Shown one piece after another: positions 1 to 9,347 of a stretch of 64,000 nt of DNA. A program made the position numbers and the translations under genes. Location of the stretch: NCBI GenBank assembly GCA_964615095.1, contig CAZTPX010000013.1, positions 44,498 through 108,497 of the forward strand, read 5' to 3'. The notes beneath the pieces are model-generated. The model was not told the DNA's origin, did not search any database, and saw only the letters and a list, made by a program, of their open reading frames with translations. Within the stretch, counting starts at the first letter, position 1. Each line of letters starts with the position of its first letter. This stretch comes from JANXQG01 sp964615095 (GTDB lineage: Bacteria; Planctomycetota; Planctomycetia; Pirellulales; Thermoguttaceae).

Positions 1-1966
1 GGATGCCGCTGAGGGTCAAGGTCATGGGATTGAAGGCGCTGGCGGCGTAGCCGTTGAGCAACTGGTTGGCGCTGCCCGTCGCCCAGACGCTGTTGGCGCC
101 GGCAAGCGAGAAGCTCGCGCCGCTATTGGCGCCGTTGCTCGCCGCCAACAGACTGCCGCTGAAAGCGTAGCCCGACTCGTTGTTCCAGTTGCTGATGGGC
201 ACCACGCCCCCGGTGCCGAGGAACGAGGAGCCGTTGCCGATAAAATGGATGCCGATGCTGCCGGCAGGGGGCGACTGGAGCATCAACACGCCGCCGGCGA
301 CGGTGGTCGGACCGCCATAAATACTTTGGGAGTTGACGGTCAAGGTGCCCAGGCCCTGCTTGACCAGTCCGCCCGCTCCGCTCAAGATGCCGCTATAACT
401 CGTGCTCTGCCCGTTGCCGCCCATGTTGAGCGTAACGGCCTCGGAGGCGACGGTCGCCAGGGCAAGGTTGCCGTTGCCGGCCAAGCCGCCCAGAACCGGG
501 CTGGTGTTTCCCGCGGCAAAAGCCAGGGCGCCGCCGGCCAGATTGACAGTGCTGTTCTGCACGGCCAGCGGATGGGCCAGTTGCAAGGTGCCGCTGCTGA
601 TCTTCGTCGCACCGCCGAAGGTATTGCTGTTGGCCAGCACGAGCGTCCCTGCCCCGTACACGTTCAGCCCGAATCCCGGGCCGCTGATGCCGCCGCTGAG
701 CGTCAACTGGTCGGTAGGGTTCGTCACGGTCACGTCCGTATTGGCTGCCAGGACCAGGTTCGCGGAAATCTCGTGAGTCCCGTAGACAACGTTGAGGGCG
801 GCGTCGCCGGCAGAGCTCTGCAGCGTGATGGTCTGGGGCCCGGCGAGCGTATACTTCGCCACGCTATTGAACGTCAGCGTGCCGGCGGTGACGGCCATAT
901 CGACGGTAACCGTCCTGGGCGCGGTGATCAATGCGCCGAACAGCACCGAGGCATTGACTCCGTTCGGCAGGCCGCTGATCCAGTTGCCGGCGGCGGACCA
1001 CTTGCCGCTCGCGTCGACATTCCAAGCCGAAGGCGATGAAACCGGGCTGTACTCCAACAGATGATTGTCATTTTGGTCGACGACCCAGAGGGTACCCGAC
1101 GGTCCAAAGGCCAGGCTCATGGGCGAGTACGACAAGGCCATCTGGCCGAGATAGGTTCCCCCGCTGTTGAACTCGACCAGCGCGTCGCCCGACGTGCTGG
1201 CGACCCATAGGTTTCCCTGCGGGTCGAAGGCGACGTCGTTGGGGAACGACAACTGCCCCGCCCCGATCGTCTGCAGATAGACGCCGCTGCTGTTGAATTC
1301 CTGGACGCGATTGTTCTGCGCGTCGGCGACAAAGACATTCCCCGCGAGGCTCGTCGTCAGCCCTCCCATCCAAGCGAATTGCCCGTTGCCGCTCCCGTTT
1401 GAGCCGAAGGATTGCAGGAAGACGCCCCTGCCGGAGAACTCGTCGACGCGGTCGTTCCACCAGTCGTTGATCCATACGTTGCCCGAGCGGTCGACCGCTA
1501 TGGCCTGTGCATCGTTGATCTGTCCGCTGCCGCTGCCGTAGGAGCCGAACATTTGCAGGAAGACGCCGCTGGAGTTGAACTCCTGCACCCGGTTGTTCCC
1601 CGAATCCGCGACCCAGATGTTGCCGACCGAGTCGACGGTCACGCCCTGGGGACCACTGAACTGCCCGGCGGCACTGCCGAAGGAGCCCAGGGTCTGCAAG
1701 AAGTTGCCGTTGGGGTCGAACTCCTCGAGGCGGTTGTTGCCTTGATCGGCCACCCACACGTCGCCCAAGGCACCAACGGCGACTCGGCGGGGCGAATTGA
1801 ACTGGCTGTTGCCGCTGCCCTCGCTACCGATCGTATTGACCAGGACATAACCCGGCGTTTGTGCCCAGAGCGGGCACTCCCCCACGAAAGCCACAAGCCA
1901 TAAAGCCACGCCTTGGCCAAAGGCCATGGTGATTTGCCTCAACAACGAGATACTTGGCTTCCCCAC
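1..1966 (-). CDS. NHL-repeat / autotransporter-associated beta-strand surface protein, C-terminus cut by window edge
   Basis: The minus-strand frame is open from about 1966 to the window edge, so the 3' end is missing. After a signal-peptide-like N-terminus (hydrophobic stretch, then PLWAQ) come about six NHL-type repeats with the pattern GNIWVADSGNNRVQEF, which form beta-propellers. They are followed from about base 1040 downward by glycine/serine-rich segments such as GTLVLANSNTFGGATKISSG, the signature of autotransporter-associated beta-strand repeats. The product is probably exported and surface-bound. I chose the GTG at 1964-1966 because GGAGGT lies 5 nt upstream and it gives a good signal peptide; an ATG at 1925-1927 is the alternative. 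The ligand is unknown. Confidence 0.75.
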   Translation of the reverse strand, partial: MGKPSISLLRQITMAFGQGVALWLVAFVGECPLWAQTPGYVLVNTIGSEGSGNSQFNSPRRVAVGALGDVWVADQGNNRLEEFDPNGNFLQTLGSFGSAAGQFSGPQGVTVDSVGNIWVADSGNNRVQEFNSSGVFLQMFGSYGSGSGQINDAQAIAVDRSGNVWINDWWNDRVDEFSGRGVFLQSFGSNGSGNGQFAWMGGLTTSLAGNVFVADAQNNRVQEFNSSGVYLQTIGAGQLSFPNDVAFDPQGNLWVASTSGDALVEFNSGGTYLGQMALSYSPMSLAFGPSGTLWVVDQNDNHLLEYSPVSSPSAWNVDASGKWSAAGNWISGLPNGVNASVLFGALITAPRTVTVDMAVTAGTLTFNSVAKYTLAGPQTITLQSSAGDAALNVVYGTHEISANLVLAANTDVTVTNPTDQLTLSGGISGPGFGLNVYGAGTLVLANSNTFGGATKISSGTLQLAHPLAVQNSTVNLAGGALAFAAGNTSPVLGGLAGNGNLALATVASEAVTLNMGGNGQSTSYSGILSGAGGLVKQGLGTLTVNSQSIYGGPTTVAGGVLMLQSPPAGSIGIHFIGNGSSFLGTGGVVPISNWNNESGYAFSGSLLAASNGANSGASFSLAGANSVWATGSANQLLNGYAASAFNPMTLTLSGI

Positions 1967-2925
1967 GATTCACCTCCGACATTCAATGCGATGTCTTCGC
2001 ACCCATTACACGCGAGATCACGTTTTCCCAAGCGAGAATCCGTCCAGGCCCAAGAGCCGGGAGGGATTGCCGCCTGCAAGAAGCAAGGGAGAAGAGGCTC
2101 CAACCGCATGGGAGCCGTCAAGAGGGCCACGAAAACAGCGAGACACGCGCTTCAGGGGCGTGGCTGTTCTTCAGGCCGGATGTACATGGGGCGCAAACCG
2201 TGAGTAATACAAGCGTCCTCGAAAGCGGGACATCAGGTAGAGCGGTCGCTACGCTGCCTCAAAGTGTAGGTGAAGCACCAACCAATCGTGGTCGGGGCAT
2301 ACACTCAATCTAATCAAATCTGCATCCCGGTCAAGCAGTTTGTTGGCGGTTTTTCAAAAACACTCCATCGAAGACGAAAAAACCACCCATGTAGGTTATT
2401 TTTGGTTGGGGCTAATGCCCCGTTTGCAGGCATCGCTATTACCTCGGCATGCGAACAACTCATAGTAAGTACCTGTCCAGGAGCAACTCCCCTCTCCCGT
2501 ACGCGGGAGAGGGGCAGGGGTTGAGGGCAGATTCAGCCAAAACGCGGAGTTGTTTCTGGACAGGCACTGACAGGAGCGGGCACGCAGCTCGATGGCAGAA
2601 ATGCTGCCACGGTGCTCGATCAAGCTGCCCGCCGTGCCGCGCTCGCCGCGGATGAATGCAAGGGGAAGGACCGTGTGACTGGAGGATCATGGCTTGGTGC
2701 GGTGGGTACCGCCAAAAGAGCAAGTGAACCTCTGGGCCTGGCCTATGACCGACTGCCAAATCGAAGCGGTAGTAACGGAAAGCGAAGCAGAATCTCAAGT
2801 CATTATGACCGCGGTATGCAAGATCCTCAAGCGTGTTTTCTTCTTGTCATGCTCATCTTGGACGATTATCATAGAAGAGGGGAATTTGGCTGAACGGCGC
2901 TGCTGGTAAGAAGAGACCAATCCTG
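1967..2925. other. Long intergenic region
   Basis: About 960 bases without a convincing gene. Short open frames on both strands have no recognisable domain, lack good ribosome sites and overlap one another. The region holds a REP-like hairpin (2469-2567, listed separately) and presumably the promoter of the DUF4956 gene at its right end. Confidence 0.6.
2469..2567. repeat. REP-like hairpin inside a longer inverted repeat
   Basis: Bases 2489-2514 form a perfect 11-bp stem (CCCCTCTCCCG) closed by a TACG tetraloop. It lies between 20-nt outer arms at 2469-2488 and 2548-2567 that match in 17 of 20 positions (core CCTGTCCAG). The inner hairpin belongs to the same CCCCTCTCCC family as the cluster at 55474-55572. 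Confidence 0.75.
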
Positions 2926-3627
2926 ATGAACAACGACTGGATTTCGATCCTGTTGAACAGCGATTACGGGCCTACCTTTGAGGGCGGCACGTCGATGATT
3001 GTTTTTATCATGCTGTTTGCGTCGGCGATAGGGGGGTTTGTCGGTTTCGTCTTCATGTGGTCGCACGAGGCGGTTTCCTACGCGCGGACTTTGGTGGCCT
3101 CGATTGCGGCGATACCCGTGATCGTCGCGGTGACGATGGTTGTGACGTCCAGGAACTTGTTGATCGGTTTGGGCCTGGCGACGGTTTTCGGCGTGGTTCG
3201 CTTCCGCAACGTCCTCAAGGATATACGTCACACCGTGTTCATTCTCTGGGCAGTCATGGAAGGGATGGCCGTGGGCACGATGCGGTTTTCGACCGCCCTA
3301 CTCGGCGCGTTGGGTATCGGTGCAGCTTTCCTCTATTTGCGATTGGTTTCTTTCGGCACTCGGCTCCGCTATGACACGGTGGTCACACTCCGCGTTGGCG
3401 GCGATATGGCAGCTACCAGTCGGAAGCTCAAGATGTTAATAGGCTGCCATGCCAAGAAAGCGCGACTAATCAACGAGCAACGCGCAAACGACGGTGGTGT
3501 TCAAATGGCCTACCACGTATTGCTGCGAGACCCGAACCGCATCGACGAACTGCAGTCCGCCCTCGGTAAGGTTGAAGGTTTGGCCAACATCATGGTCTTC
3601 CCCTACGCCGACGACGCTGAAATCTGA
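2926..3627 (+). CDS. DUF4956 family integral membrane protein
   Basis: A 233-residue protein with about five transmembrane segments in residues 24-141 and a soluble C-terminal region of about 90 residues. The motif FGVVRFRNVLKDIRHTVFI (residues 88-106), an arginine-rich stretch between two membrane helices, is the hallmark of DUF4956 proteins. The function of the family is not established. The C-terminal domain has an alternating beta/alpha look, possibly ferredoxin-like. The start has AAGAAGAGA about 9 nt upstream. The gene stands alone; a terminator follows at 3758-3779 after an intervening gene scrap. Confidence 0.8.
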   Translation: MNNDWISILLNSDYGPTFEGGTSMIVFIMLFASAIGGFVGFVFMWSHEAVSYARTLVASIAAIPVIVAVTMVVTSRNLLIGLGLATVFGVVRFRNVLKDIRHTVFILWAVMEGMAVGTMRFSTALLGALGIGAAFLYLRLVSFGTRLRYDTVVTLRVGGDMAATSRKLKMLIGCHAKKARLINEQRANDGGVQMAYHVLLRDPNRIDELQSALGKVEGLANIMVFPYADDAEI

Positions 3628-3659
3628 GCTTTTGCCGGAGGCAGAAACGGGGTTCAAGA

Positions 3660-3745
3660 GTCACCTGGCCGTCCACGCCGACAATGAGCACTTTTGTCTC
3701 CGGCGCAAGGCGGGCGTTCTTGGTGTAGGCGATGTTCCACAGAGC
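3660..3745 (-). pseudogene. Relic duplicate of a fragment of the GH2-like gene
   Basis: This stretch is about 85 percent identical by eye to bases 4968-5036 inside the downstream GH2-like gene. Read on the minus strand it encodes NARLAPETKVLIVGVDGQV, against STRLAPETKLLIVGVDGQV in the intact gene. Homology stops on both sides. The 85-codon open frame that covers it (3590-3847) is therefore not a real gene. It is most simply the last scrap of a lost paralogue or a partial duplication. Confidence 0.75.
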
Positions 3746-3757
3746 GGCGGGTACCGG

Positions 3758-3779
3758 AAACGGCGCCCGCCGTTTTTTT
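3758..3779 (+). terminator. Rho-independent terminator after the DUF4956 gene
   Basis: Stem AAACGGC / GCCGTTT with loop GCCC, running into seven T residues. It is oriented for plus-strand transcription and lies about 130 nt beyond the DUF4956 stop codon. It sits just outside the 3' end of the convergent glycosylase gene. Confidence 0.75.
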
Positions 3780-3786
3780 GCATCTG

Positions 3787-4359
3787 TCATTTCCTGGATA
3801 CCCACGCATTTCCCCTGATGGAGAACCGTAGCAATCGCTTCGCCCAATGCCGCGCGTAATCAACGCCGACTCTTGGGCGCTTGGCTATAAAGATTTTATC
3901 CTGATTCTGCCGAAGGATTGGCTTGGGAAAGGGTTCTATGAGGAATAGTTCATCGCTCAGCAGATCCTGCCCGTTGCATGCTTTCGTGATGTGCATGGCA
4001 TTACAAAGCAGCCCCGGACCGCTTGTTCTTCCGTCACAATTTTGTATCGGCTCCAGTGCGCGGATCAGTACGGCGGACGCGTGGCCTTCTTTCTCCGTCA
4101 CGATATTCAGGCAGTGATACATGCCGTAAATCAGGTACACGTAGGCATGGCCCGGCGGCCCGAACATGATTTCCGTTCGCGGTGTTCTTCCCTTCGCCGA
4201 GTGCGCGGCAAGATCGTGCTCTCCCAAATATGCCTCCGTCTCCACGATCCTTCCGATGCGTTCGATATTTCCGTTGCGATGCACGAGATGCATGCCAAGT
4301 ATTTCCTGCGCTACGCGGATGGTGTCGCGGTCGTAGAAGGATCGCGGGAGTTTCTTCAT
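3787..4359 (-). CDS. aag: 3-methyladenine (alkyladenine) DNA glycosylase, AAG/MPG family
   Basis: A base-excision repair enzyme that removes alkylated purines such as 3-methyladenine from DNA. The 190 residues match the whole family fold. GRIVETEAYLGEHDLAAHS (residues 36-54) carries the catalytic glutamate E42 and the intercalating tyrosine Y44, as in human AAG, and YVYLIYGMYHCLNIV (73-87) is the second family signature. SGPGLL in the middle is also conserved. Length is normal for bacterial members. It has its own short upstream region and faces the DUF4956 gene convergently. Cytoplasmic, probably constitutive. Confidence 0.93.
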   Translation of the reverse strand: MKKLPRSFYDRDTIRVAQEILGMHLVHRNGNIERIGRIVETEAYLGEHDLAAHSAKGRTPRTEIMFGPPGHAYVYLIYGMYHCLNIVTEKEGHASAVLIRALEPIQNCDGRTSGPGLLCNAMHITKACNGQDLLSDELFLIEPFPKPILRQNQDKIFIAKRPRVGVDYARHWAKRLLRFSIRGNAWVSRK

Positions 4360-4394
4360 GGAAGTACTCTATGCAGAACTTCGACATCCTGGTC

Positions 4395-7300
4395 CTACCA
4401 GCGGAAGAACCGGTACGGGTTGTCGCTGAGGTTGAAGGCCTCCGTTTTCTGGTTCGAGGCGCCGGGGACGAAGCCGCGGTAGTCCGGGTGGTAGAGAGCT
4501 GCCATGGGAGCCGCCCTCGGCGCCAGGAAAACGTCCTGGTCGGCTTTGAAGCTCGCGCCGCAGTTGGCCAGGAGCTGCGCGAGGCTGCGCGTCTGCCGCC
4601 AGCGCGTCAAACGGAAATAGGTCTGCTTGTCCGCGTTGAAGGCCGCCGGGTCGATCTGGCAGATCAACGCCGCGCCGCCGCCTGACCCGAACGAGACTCG
4701 GCCCAAGAGACCGTTCGCGCCCACGTGCAGCATACACCCTGCGAGCGGAGTATCCTTGACCACCCAGGCATCGCCGTCCGCCCGCCAGCGCAGGTCTGAG
4801 GCGCTCAGGCCGCGGGCCTCCGGCCAGGTGGGCGGATTGAGGGAACCGTGGAAACCGGAAACCTTCTCCAGGGTCACGCCCAGCGGACCGGCTGCGTCCT
4901 GGCGGGCCAGGAAGATCGCCTGCCCGCCGGCCGCGCACAGCGCCCGCGCCTTGCCCAGATTCACCTGGCCGTCCACGCCGACAATGAGCAGTTTCGTTTC
5001 CGGCGCAAGGCGGGTGCTCTTGCTGTAGGCGACGCCTAACCGATCCAGCAAAGCCGCGCCGGCCGCGCCGCCGACATAGACTACACTATTGTCGGCCCTG
5101 GGCGCCAGCGGCGCCGAGGCGACGTGCTTGACCAACTGCCGCCCGATCAGGTCGGCGGCCGGATCAACGGCGTAGTGATCTTCCAGGTCCAGCGTACACA
5201 GGGTCAAGCGGCCCTTGCCGTAGTCCAGTTCCATCAGCGGCGAGTAGGCCAGGTCAAACTCACCTTCCAGAATTGGCCGCCAGCCGCTCAGATGCGGTTT
5301 CTCCAGCGCCGCGCTGGACACCACGCCCCGGTTACCCCAGTGCCAGCCCAGCTCCGGCGAGCGCCAAGGGGGATTCTGCACGGCGACTTCCGGGTAAGGC
5401 TCGACCAGCGTGCTCGTGCCGCTCCAGTTCCGCAGATCGGCGGCGTCCAGTCCCTGCACCACCGGGTTATCCGCCGAGACCGGGCAGATGCGCCGCGGAA
5501 GGTGCGCGGCGACGCGGAAGCCCAAGCGCTCGAACCACGCCGGGTCTTGCGCGCAGATCATGACGCGCGCCCCGTTGCGGACCAGCGCTTGCAGGTCGAA
5601 GGGCAAAGCCGGCTGATTGGCCGAGAAGGCCTCGCGGCCGATGACCAGCGTGGCCGGGGCGGCGCCCTGTCCGTTCCACGGCTTGACCGTCACGCCCATG
5701 GCCTGGAGCATTTTGGTCGTCTTGCCCAGCGGGTCGAAGACCGCCACCTGCACCCTTGCCGGCGCGGGCTTGGCGAAGACGCGGAAGGGGAAACTGTCCG
5801 TCTGCTTCACCGTGCCGATGGTCGTATCGAGGGTAATCAGGCAGTCCGCCTTCGCCCCGGTAACCTTGGGAGCGGTGAATTGGAAGGGAGTCAGTTTCGT
5901 TTCCCCAGCCGCCAGCTTCCCATGCCCTTGCCCGTGGGCGATCTCGGTGCTACCGCGCATCGCCTTCCACGAATAGGTGTAGTCCCGCTGGCTGCGCGTG
6001 TCGTTGAGCAGCGCGACTTGTTTTTGCACCGTTTGTCCCACCAGGAAACTGTGGTCCTTGGCCGTAAAAGCCTCGGCCGAGCCGGCGATATAGGCCAACG
6101 TCGGCCCATCCGCCGCCATCATGGCCTCACCCGCCGGGAAGATCTGCATGCCCTCTGGCTGGTAGGGCTTGATCAGGTTCTCGTCGAAGCCGGTCTGCGG
6201 GAAGGTGCCGCGGTCGCCCGGCTTGAAGGTGGGGGGTTTCTGGCTGAGCGGTGGGAACGGGGCCTTATCGCTGCGCCGCTTATTGTTGTATTCGTCCCAG
6301 CCCCACCCCGTGTCCCAGGGAGTCATGCCGCCGCTGATGCCCCACATCCGCCAACTTCGGTAAGTGTTGCGGATGAACAGCGCCTGAAGCTTCTGGTGCG
6401 CGGGGGCGTACACCAGCAGGGGTTCCTGGGGCCAGCCCGAGTACGTCTGGCCGCCGCGGAACGATTTGGCGATCATACCCCGGTAGCGGTCCGTCTCCAG
6501 CGCGTAGGCCTCCGGCCCCAAATAGATCGCGCAGTACTCGGTCATCAGCGGCTCGGTATCGCCGGATTGGCCCCAGCGCCCGCGCATGAGCGAGGCGCTC
6601 CAGGGGGTGCCAAATTCCACGCATTGCAGCGGCATATCGCCGGACTTGGCCCATTCACAGAGCCAGTCCTCCCGTTCCTGCAGCGGCTCGAAATTGAGGT
6701 AGCAGTTGATGCTATAGAGGTCGCCCAGGACGTCGCCGGAATAACTGAACAGCGGGCGCGTCGGGTCCTGCTGCTTGATCATAGCGATAGCCTCACGGAC
6801 CATGACGGCGGCCCTCTTGAACCCGGGCTCGGAAATGTCGCGCTGGCGGCCTATGTAGCGGGGGTCCAAATCCATGCCGCCGATGCCGAAGCGGTTGGGG
6901 TTGGTGCCCCAAAGAACGACGGAGGGGTGATTGCGGTAGGGGCGCATCGTTGCGGCCACGTCTGCCTGCCATTGCTTTTTACCGGCCGCGTCCCAGTTGT
7001 TGGGAGTGTTCGGCAGATGAATGAACTGCAGCAAACCGAGGTGGTCGGCGCAGTCGGCCCACATCTCGCGGAAGTCCGCCACCCCACGCTCCCCCGCCAC
7101 ATAGGGCCCGTGCGATACCATGTTCCATCCGGCGTACAGGAAGCCTTTGATGCTATTGCCGATGAGGAAGCGCGAGTCACCGGCGGCGCCTTCCAGCGCG
7201 GCGCCGGTTGGCCGCAAATGCATTTCGGTGCCGTTCATGAAGAAGTTGCGCCCCTCGATCCAGAACTCGCGGAAGCCGAAGCTCTGGGCAAACTCATCGT

Positions 7301-8816
7301 TGAGCCCGCCGCCTTTGGCCTCCAGCTTCAGTGTGTAGAGATTGGGCTGCTGGACATCCCATAGACGCGGATTGGCCCACGGCCAGGAAAGCGTCACCTT
7401 TTGCGGCGCGCTTTCGGGCACGCTGGCGTCGGCCTCAAAGGTCTTCTCCTCTTTGCCCTGCTCGTCCATCAAGTGGGCGATGAAGTGCGCCGGGCCCGCG
7501 GCCGCGCCGCTCAGTTCCACCTCGACCTTCAACTGCTTCTGCCGTGTCGAGGGCTGGATGAACACGTCGCTGATGTGCGCGCCTTGCGGCCGGCTGCACA
7601 GCAGCACATCCCCGACCAAGCCTTTCGTGTCCACACGGGTGCTCTCCACCTGGCCGCCGTTCTGACCGTATAAATCGATGAGGTCCACCCGGCTGGAATT
7701 CAGGGCGGCGGAAGCCGGCCCGCGACGCGAGGCCATCACTTGAATCCACAGCGTATCCTCACCGCCGGGGGTCGCGGCGCTGGTCAGATCGATTTCGCCC
7801 GAGGGCCAGGTGATCGCGCCGCATTTCTTGCCATTGACATAGACGATCGCATCGGTGCTGACCCGTTGCAGGGAGAGCAGCACGGCTCGGCCCGCCCAGG
7901 CCTGCGGCAGTTTGATCTTGCGCACATACCAGGCGCACCAGGTGCCTTCGCCGTTACCGAATCGCCGCCAAGCCGGGCCCTGGGCCGCACGGGACGCCAA
8001 GCTGGGCAACCCTTCGTGCGCTCGCCACGAACCCGGCACGTGCATGTAAGCCAATCCGCCGGAGGGCGCGGTTTCCGCCGGGTCCAGCATCGGCACAAAT
8101 TGCCAGATGCCGTTGAGGCAGATCTCGCCACGTTTGCTGCTGGAGGCCTCGATAGGCTCCTGGCCCCAGGTGAGGTGCTCCGAAACGGGCAGCACGGCAT
8201 CCTTCGGCGGCACATGGACTATCGTGCTCTCCGCCAAAATGCGAATATTCTCTACCTCCATGGTGCCCGTGGCCTCCCACAGGCTGGGCAGGATTTCTAT
8301 CGCCGTCACATTCTCGGGAATCTGCATGTGGGTGCTGAGTTCTTTCCAATCCGAGTCCTGCTTGAGTTGGAGGACGCCTTTGCCGACCATCCCCTGGCTG
8401 GCCACCAGGTGGAACTCAATGTCCGCACCCGCGTAGTCCTTGTTGGCGACTTTGAGATGAGTGGTCTTCACGAGCGCCATCACGGTGACAGCGGTCCACT
8501 TGGGGTTCAGGGAGAAGTGGTAGATCGGGCCTCCCCCGGCCGCGATGTTGTCGTTGGTAACGCGCAGCGCCTTGTGTCCATTGTCGGCTGTGACGATGCT
8601 GGCATTGCCGCTGATGCCCCACCACACGGGCATCTGGCCGCGGGCGTTGGCCTTGTCGAAGTCGCCATCCGGGAACACGTTTTGTTGTTGGGCCGCCGGT
8701 GTGGCGGCAGCGGCCGCCGGCTGTGCCGGCAGCCTCTCGCCTGCCCACGCCATGGCCAGCATCAGACTGAAAATCGCTAAACCGGAATCTCGGTTGCCAA
8801 GAATTTGTTCTTGCAT
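4395..8816 (-). CDS. Very large secreted glycoside hydrolase family 2-like protein
   Basis: About 1,473 residues with a signal peptide (LAIFSLMLAMAWAGERLPAQ). The start is placed at the ATG 8814-8816; the frame is open 90 nt further upstream, but only this start gives a proper leader. After a carbohydrate-binding-like N-terminal domain come GH2 sugar-binding, immunoglobulin-like and TIM-barrel regions (QVMASRRG, NPRLWDVQQPNLY, NHPSVVLWG). The acid/base position reads LWGTNPNR instead of the usual W-x-x-x-NE, while the nucleophile candidate CVEFGTPW (glutamate codon 6615-6617) is kept. The C-terminal third resembles glutamine-amidotransferase-like or Rossmann domains (APETKLLIVGVDGQV). A substrate cannot be named. 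Confidence 0.8.
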   Translation of the reverse strand: MQEQILGNRDSGLAIFSLMLAMAWAGERLPAQPAAAAATPAAQQQNVFPDGDFDKANARGQMPVWWGISGNASIVTADNGHKALRVTNDNIAAGGGPIYHFSLNPKWTAVTVMALVKTTHLKVANKDYAGADIEFHLVASQGMVGKGVLQLKQDSDWKELSTHMQIPENVTAIEILPSLWEATGTMEVENIRILAESTIVHVPPKDAVLPVSEHLTWGQEPIEASSSKRGEICLNGIWQFVPMLDPAETAPSGGLAYMHVPGSWRAHEGLPSLASRAAQGPAWRRFGNGEGTWCAWYVRKIKLPQAWAGRAVLLSLQRVSTDAIVYVNGKKCGAITWPSGEIDLTSAATPGGEDTLWIQVMASRRGPASAALNSSRVDLIDLYGQNGGQVESTRVDTKGLVGDVLLCSRPQGAHISDVFIQPSTRQKQLKVEVELSGAAAGPAHFIAHLMDEQGKEEKTFEADASVPESAPQKVTLSWPWANPRLWDVQQPNLYTLKLEAKGGGLNDEFAQSFGFREFWIEGRNFFMNGTEMHLRPTGAALEGAAGDSRFLIGNSIKGFLYAGWNMVSHGPYVAGERGVADFREMWADCADHLGLLQFIHLPNTPNNWDAAGKKQWQADVAATMRPYRNHPSVVLWGTNPNRFGIGGMDLDPRYIGRQRDISEPGFKRAAVMVREAIAMIKQQDPTRPLFSYSGDVLGDLYSINCYLNFEPLQEREDWLCEWAKSGDMPLQCVEFGTPWSASLMRGRWGQSGDTEPLMTEYCAIYLGPEAYALETDRYRGMIAKSFRGGQTYSGWPQEPLLVYAPAHQKLQALFIRNTYRSWRMWGISGGMTPWDTGWGWDEYNNKRRSDKAPFPPLSQKPPTFKPGDRGTFPQTGFDENLIKPYQPEGMQIFPAGEAMMAADGPTLAYIAGSAEAFTAKDHSFLVGQTVQKQVALLNDTRSQRDYTYSWKAMRGSTEIAHGQGHGKLAAGETKLTPFQFTAPKVTGAKADCLITLDTTIGTVKQTDSFPFRVFAKPAPARVQVAVFDPLGKTTKMLQAMGVTVKPWNGQGAAPATLVIGREAFSANQPALPFDLQALVRNGARVMICAQDPAWFERLGFRVAAHLPRRICPVSADNPVVQGLDAADLRNWSGTSTLVEPYPEVAVQNPPWRSPELGWHWGNRGVVSSAALEKPHLSGWRPILEGEFDLAYSPLMELDYGKGRLTLCTLDLEDHYAVDPAADLIGRQLVKHVASAPLAPRADNSVVYVGGAAGAALLDRLGVAYSKSTRLAPETKLLIVGVDGQVNLGKARALCAAGGQAIFLARQDAAGPLGVTLEKVSGFHGSLNPPTWPEARGLSASDLRWRADGDAWVVKDTPLAGCMLHVGANGLLGRVSFGSGGGAALICQIDPAAFNADKQTYFRLTRWRQTRSLAQLLANCGASFKADQDVFLAPRAAPMAALYHPDYRGFVPGASNQKTEAFNLSDNPYRFFRW

Positions 8817-8974
8817 TGCTAAGAACTCGTTTGTGTGCGCCGTGCGTACTGAGCGCTGCGCGGGTGGCGGAGAATTGATTGTTAGGCTCAGGGTAAGAAA
8901 TTTCAATTGCCCTCACGGTCCCCGATTGTAGTCGAGGAGCAGGGGGTTAGCAAGAAGGCAGGATAGGAGGGCAG

Positions 8975-9118
8975 GATAGGACAAAGAACGACCAGTTGGT
9001 CAAGGTCGCTCCGTTGCCGGCGATGATCGGCGACTGGGATGCCTTCCTGAAGAGCGCGATGCCGGAAGAGGAACTGAGGGACATCCGCCGGAGTCGAAAC
9101 GGGGATGCAGCTTCTTGA
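8975..9118 (+). pseudogene. Relic of a REP-associated (Y1/IS200-like) transposase C-terminus
   Basis: An open stretch ending at TGA 9116-9118 encodes LVKVAPLPAMIGDWDAFL followed by PEEELRDIRRSRNGDAAS. This matches the C-terminal tail of REP-associated tyrosine transposases, usually of the form DW..FL....EEE...IRR.ERTGRPLG. The catalytic HUH and tyrosine regions are absent and there is no start, so only about 45 codons survive. It lies in the gap between the two divergent carbohydrate genes. Confidence 0.6.
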
Positions 9119-9347
9119 ATGTAAACGAAAAAATGACGAAGTGCTGCGTTGTCGAGGGTGGCTGGGGCATTCGGGCACCATGTACTCATGGTCGGCGATC
9201 CCCCGGCCACCCCGTTCATTTCTTCCGAACGCTCTTGAAAAATTCCGCGGCGATTTGAACAATAGCCCTCGGCATGGTACACTCAGTCTCTCTGTGGGCG
9301 GGCAAAGGGCCCGCCAGACCGAACCCAGCACAAGAAAGAAAAACCCC

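Noticed and set aside
3590..3847. An 85-codon minus-strand frame as a real gene
   Set aside because: Only its middle resembles anything, namely the GH2 fragment; the ends are unrelated, so it is recorded as a relic.
5124..7364. A 746-codon plus-strand open frame
   Set aside because: It lies wholly opposite the GH2-like gene; its composition is that of an antisense shadow and it has no domain.
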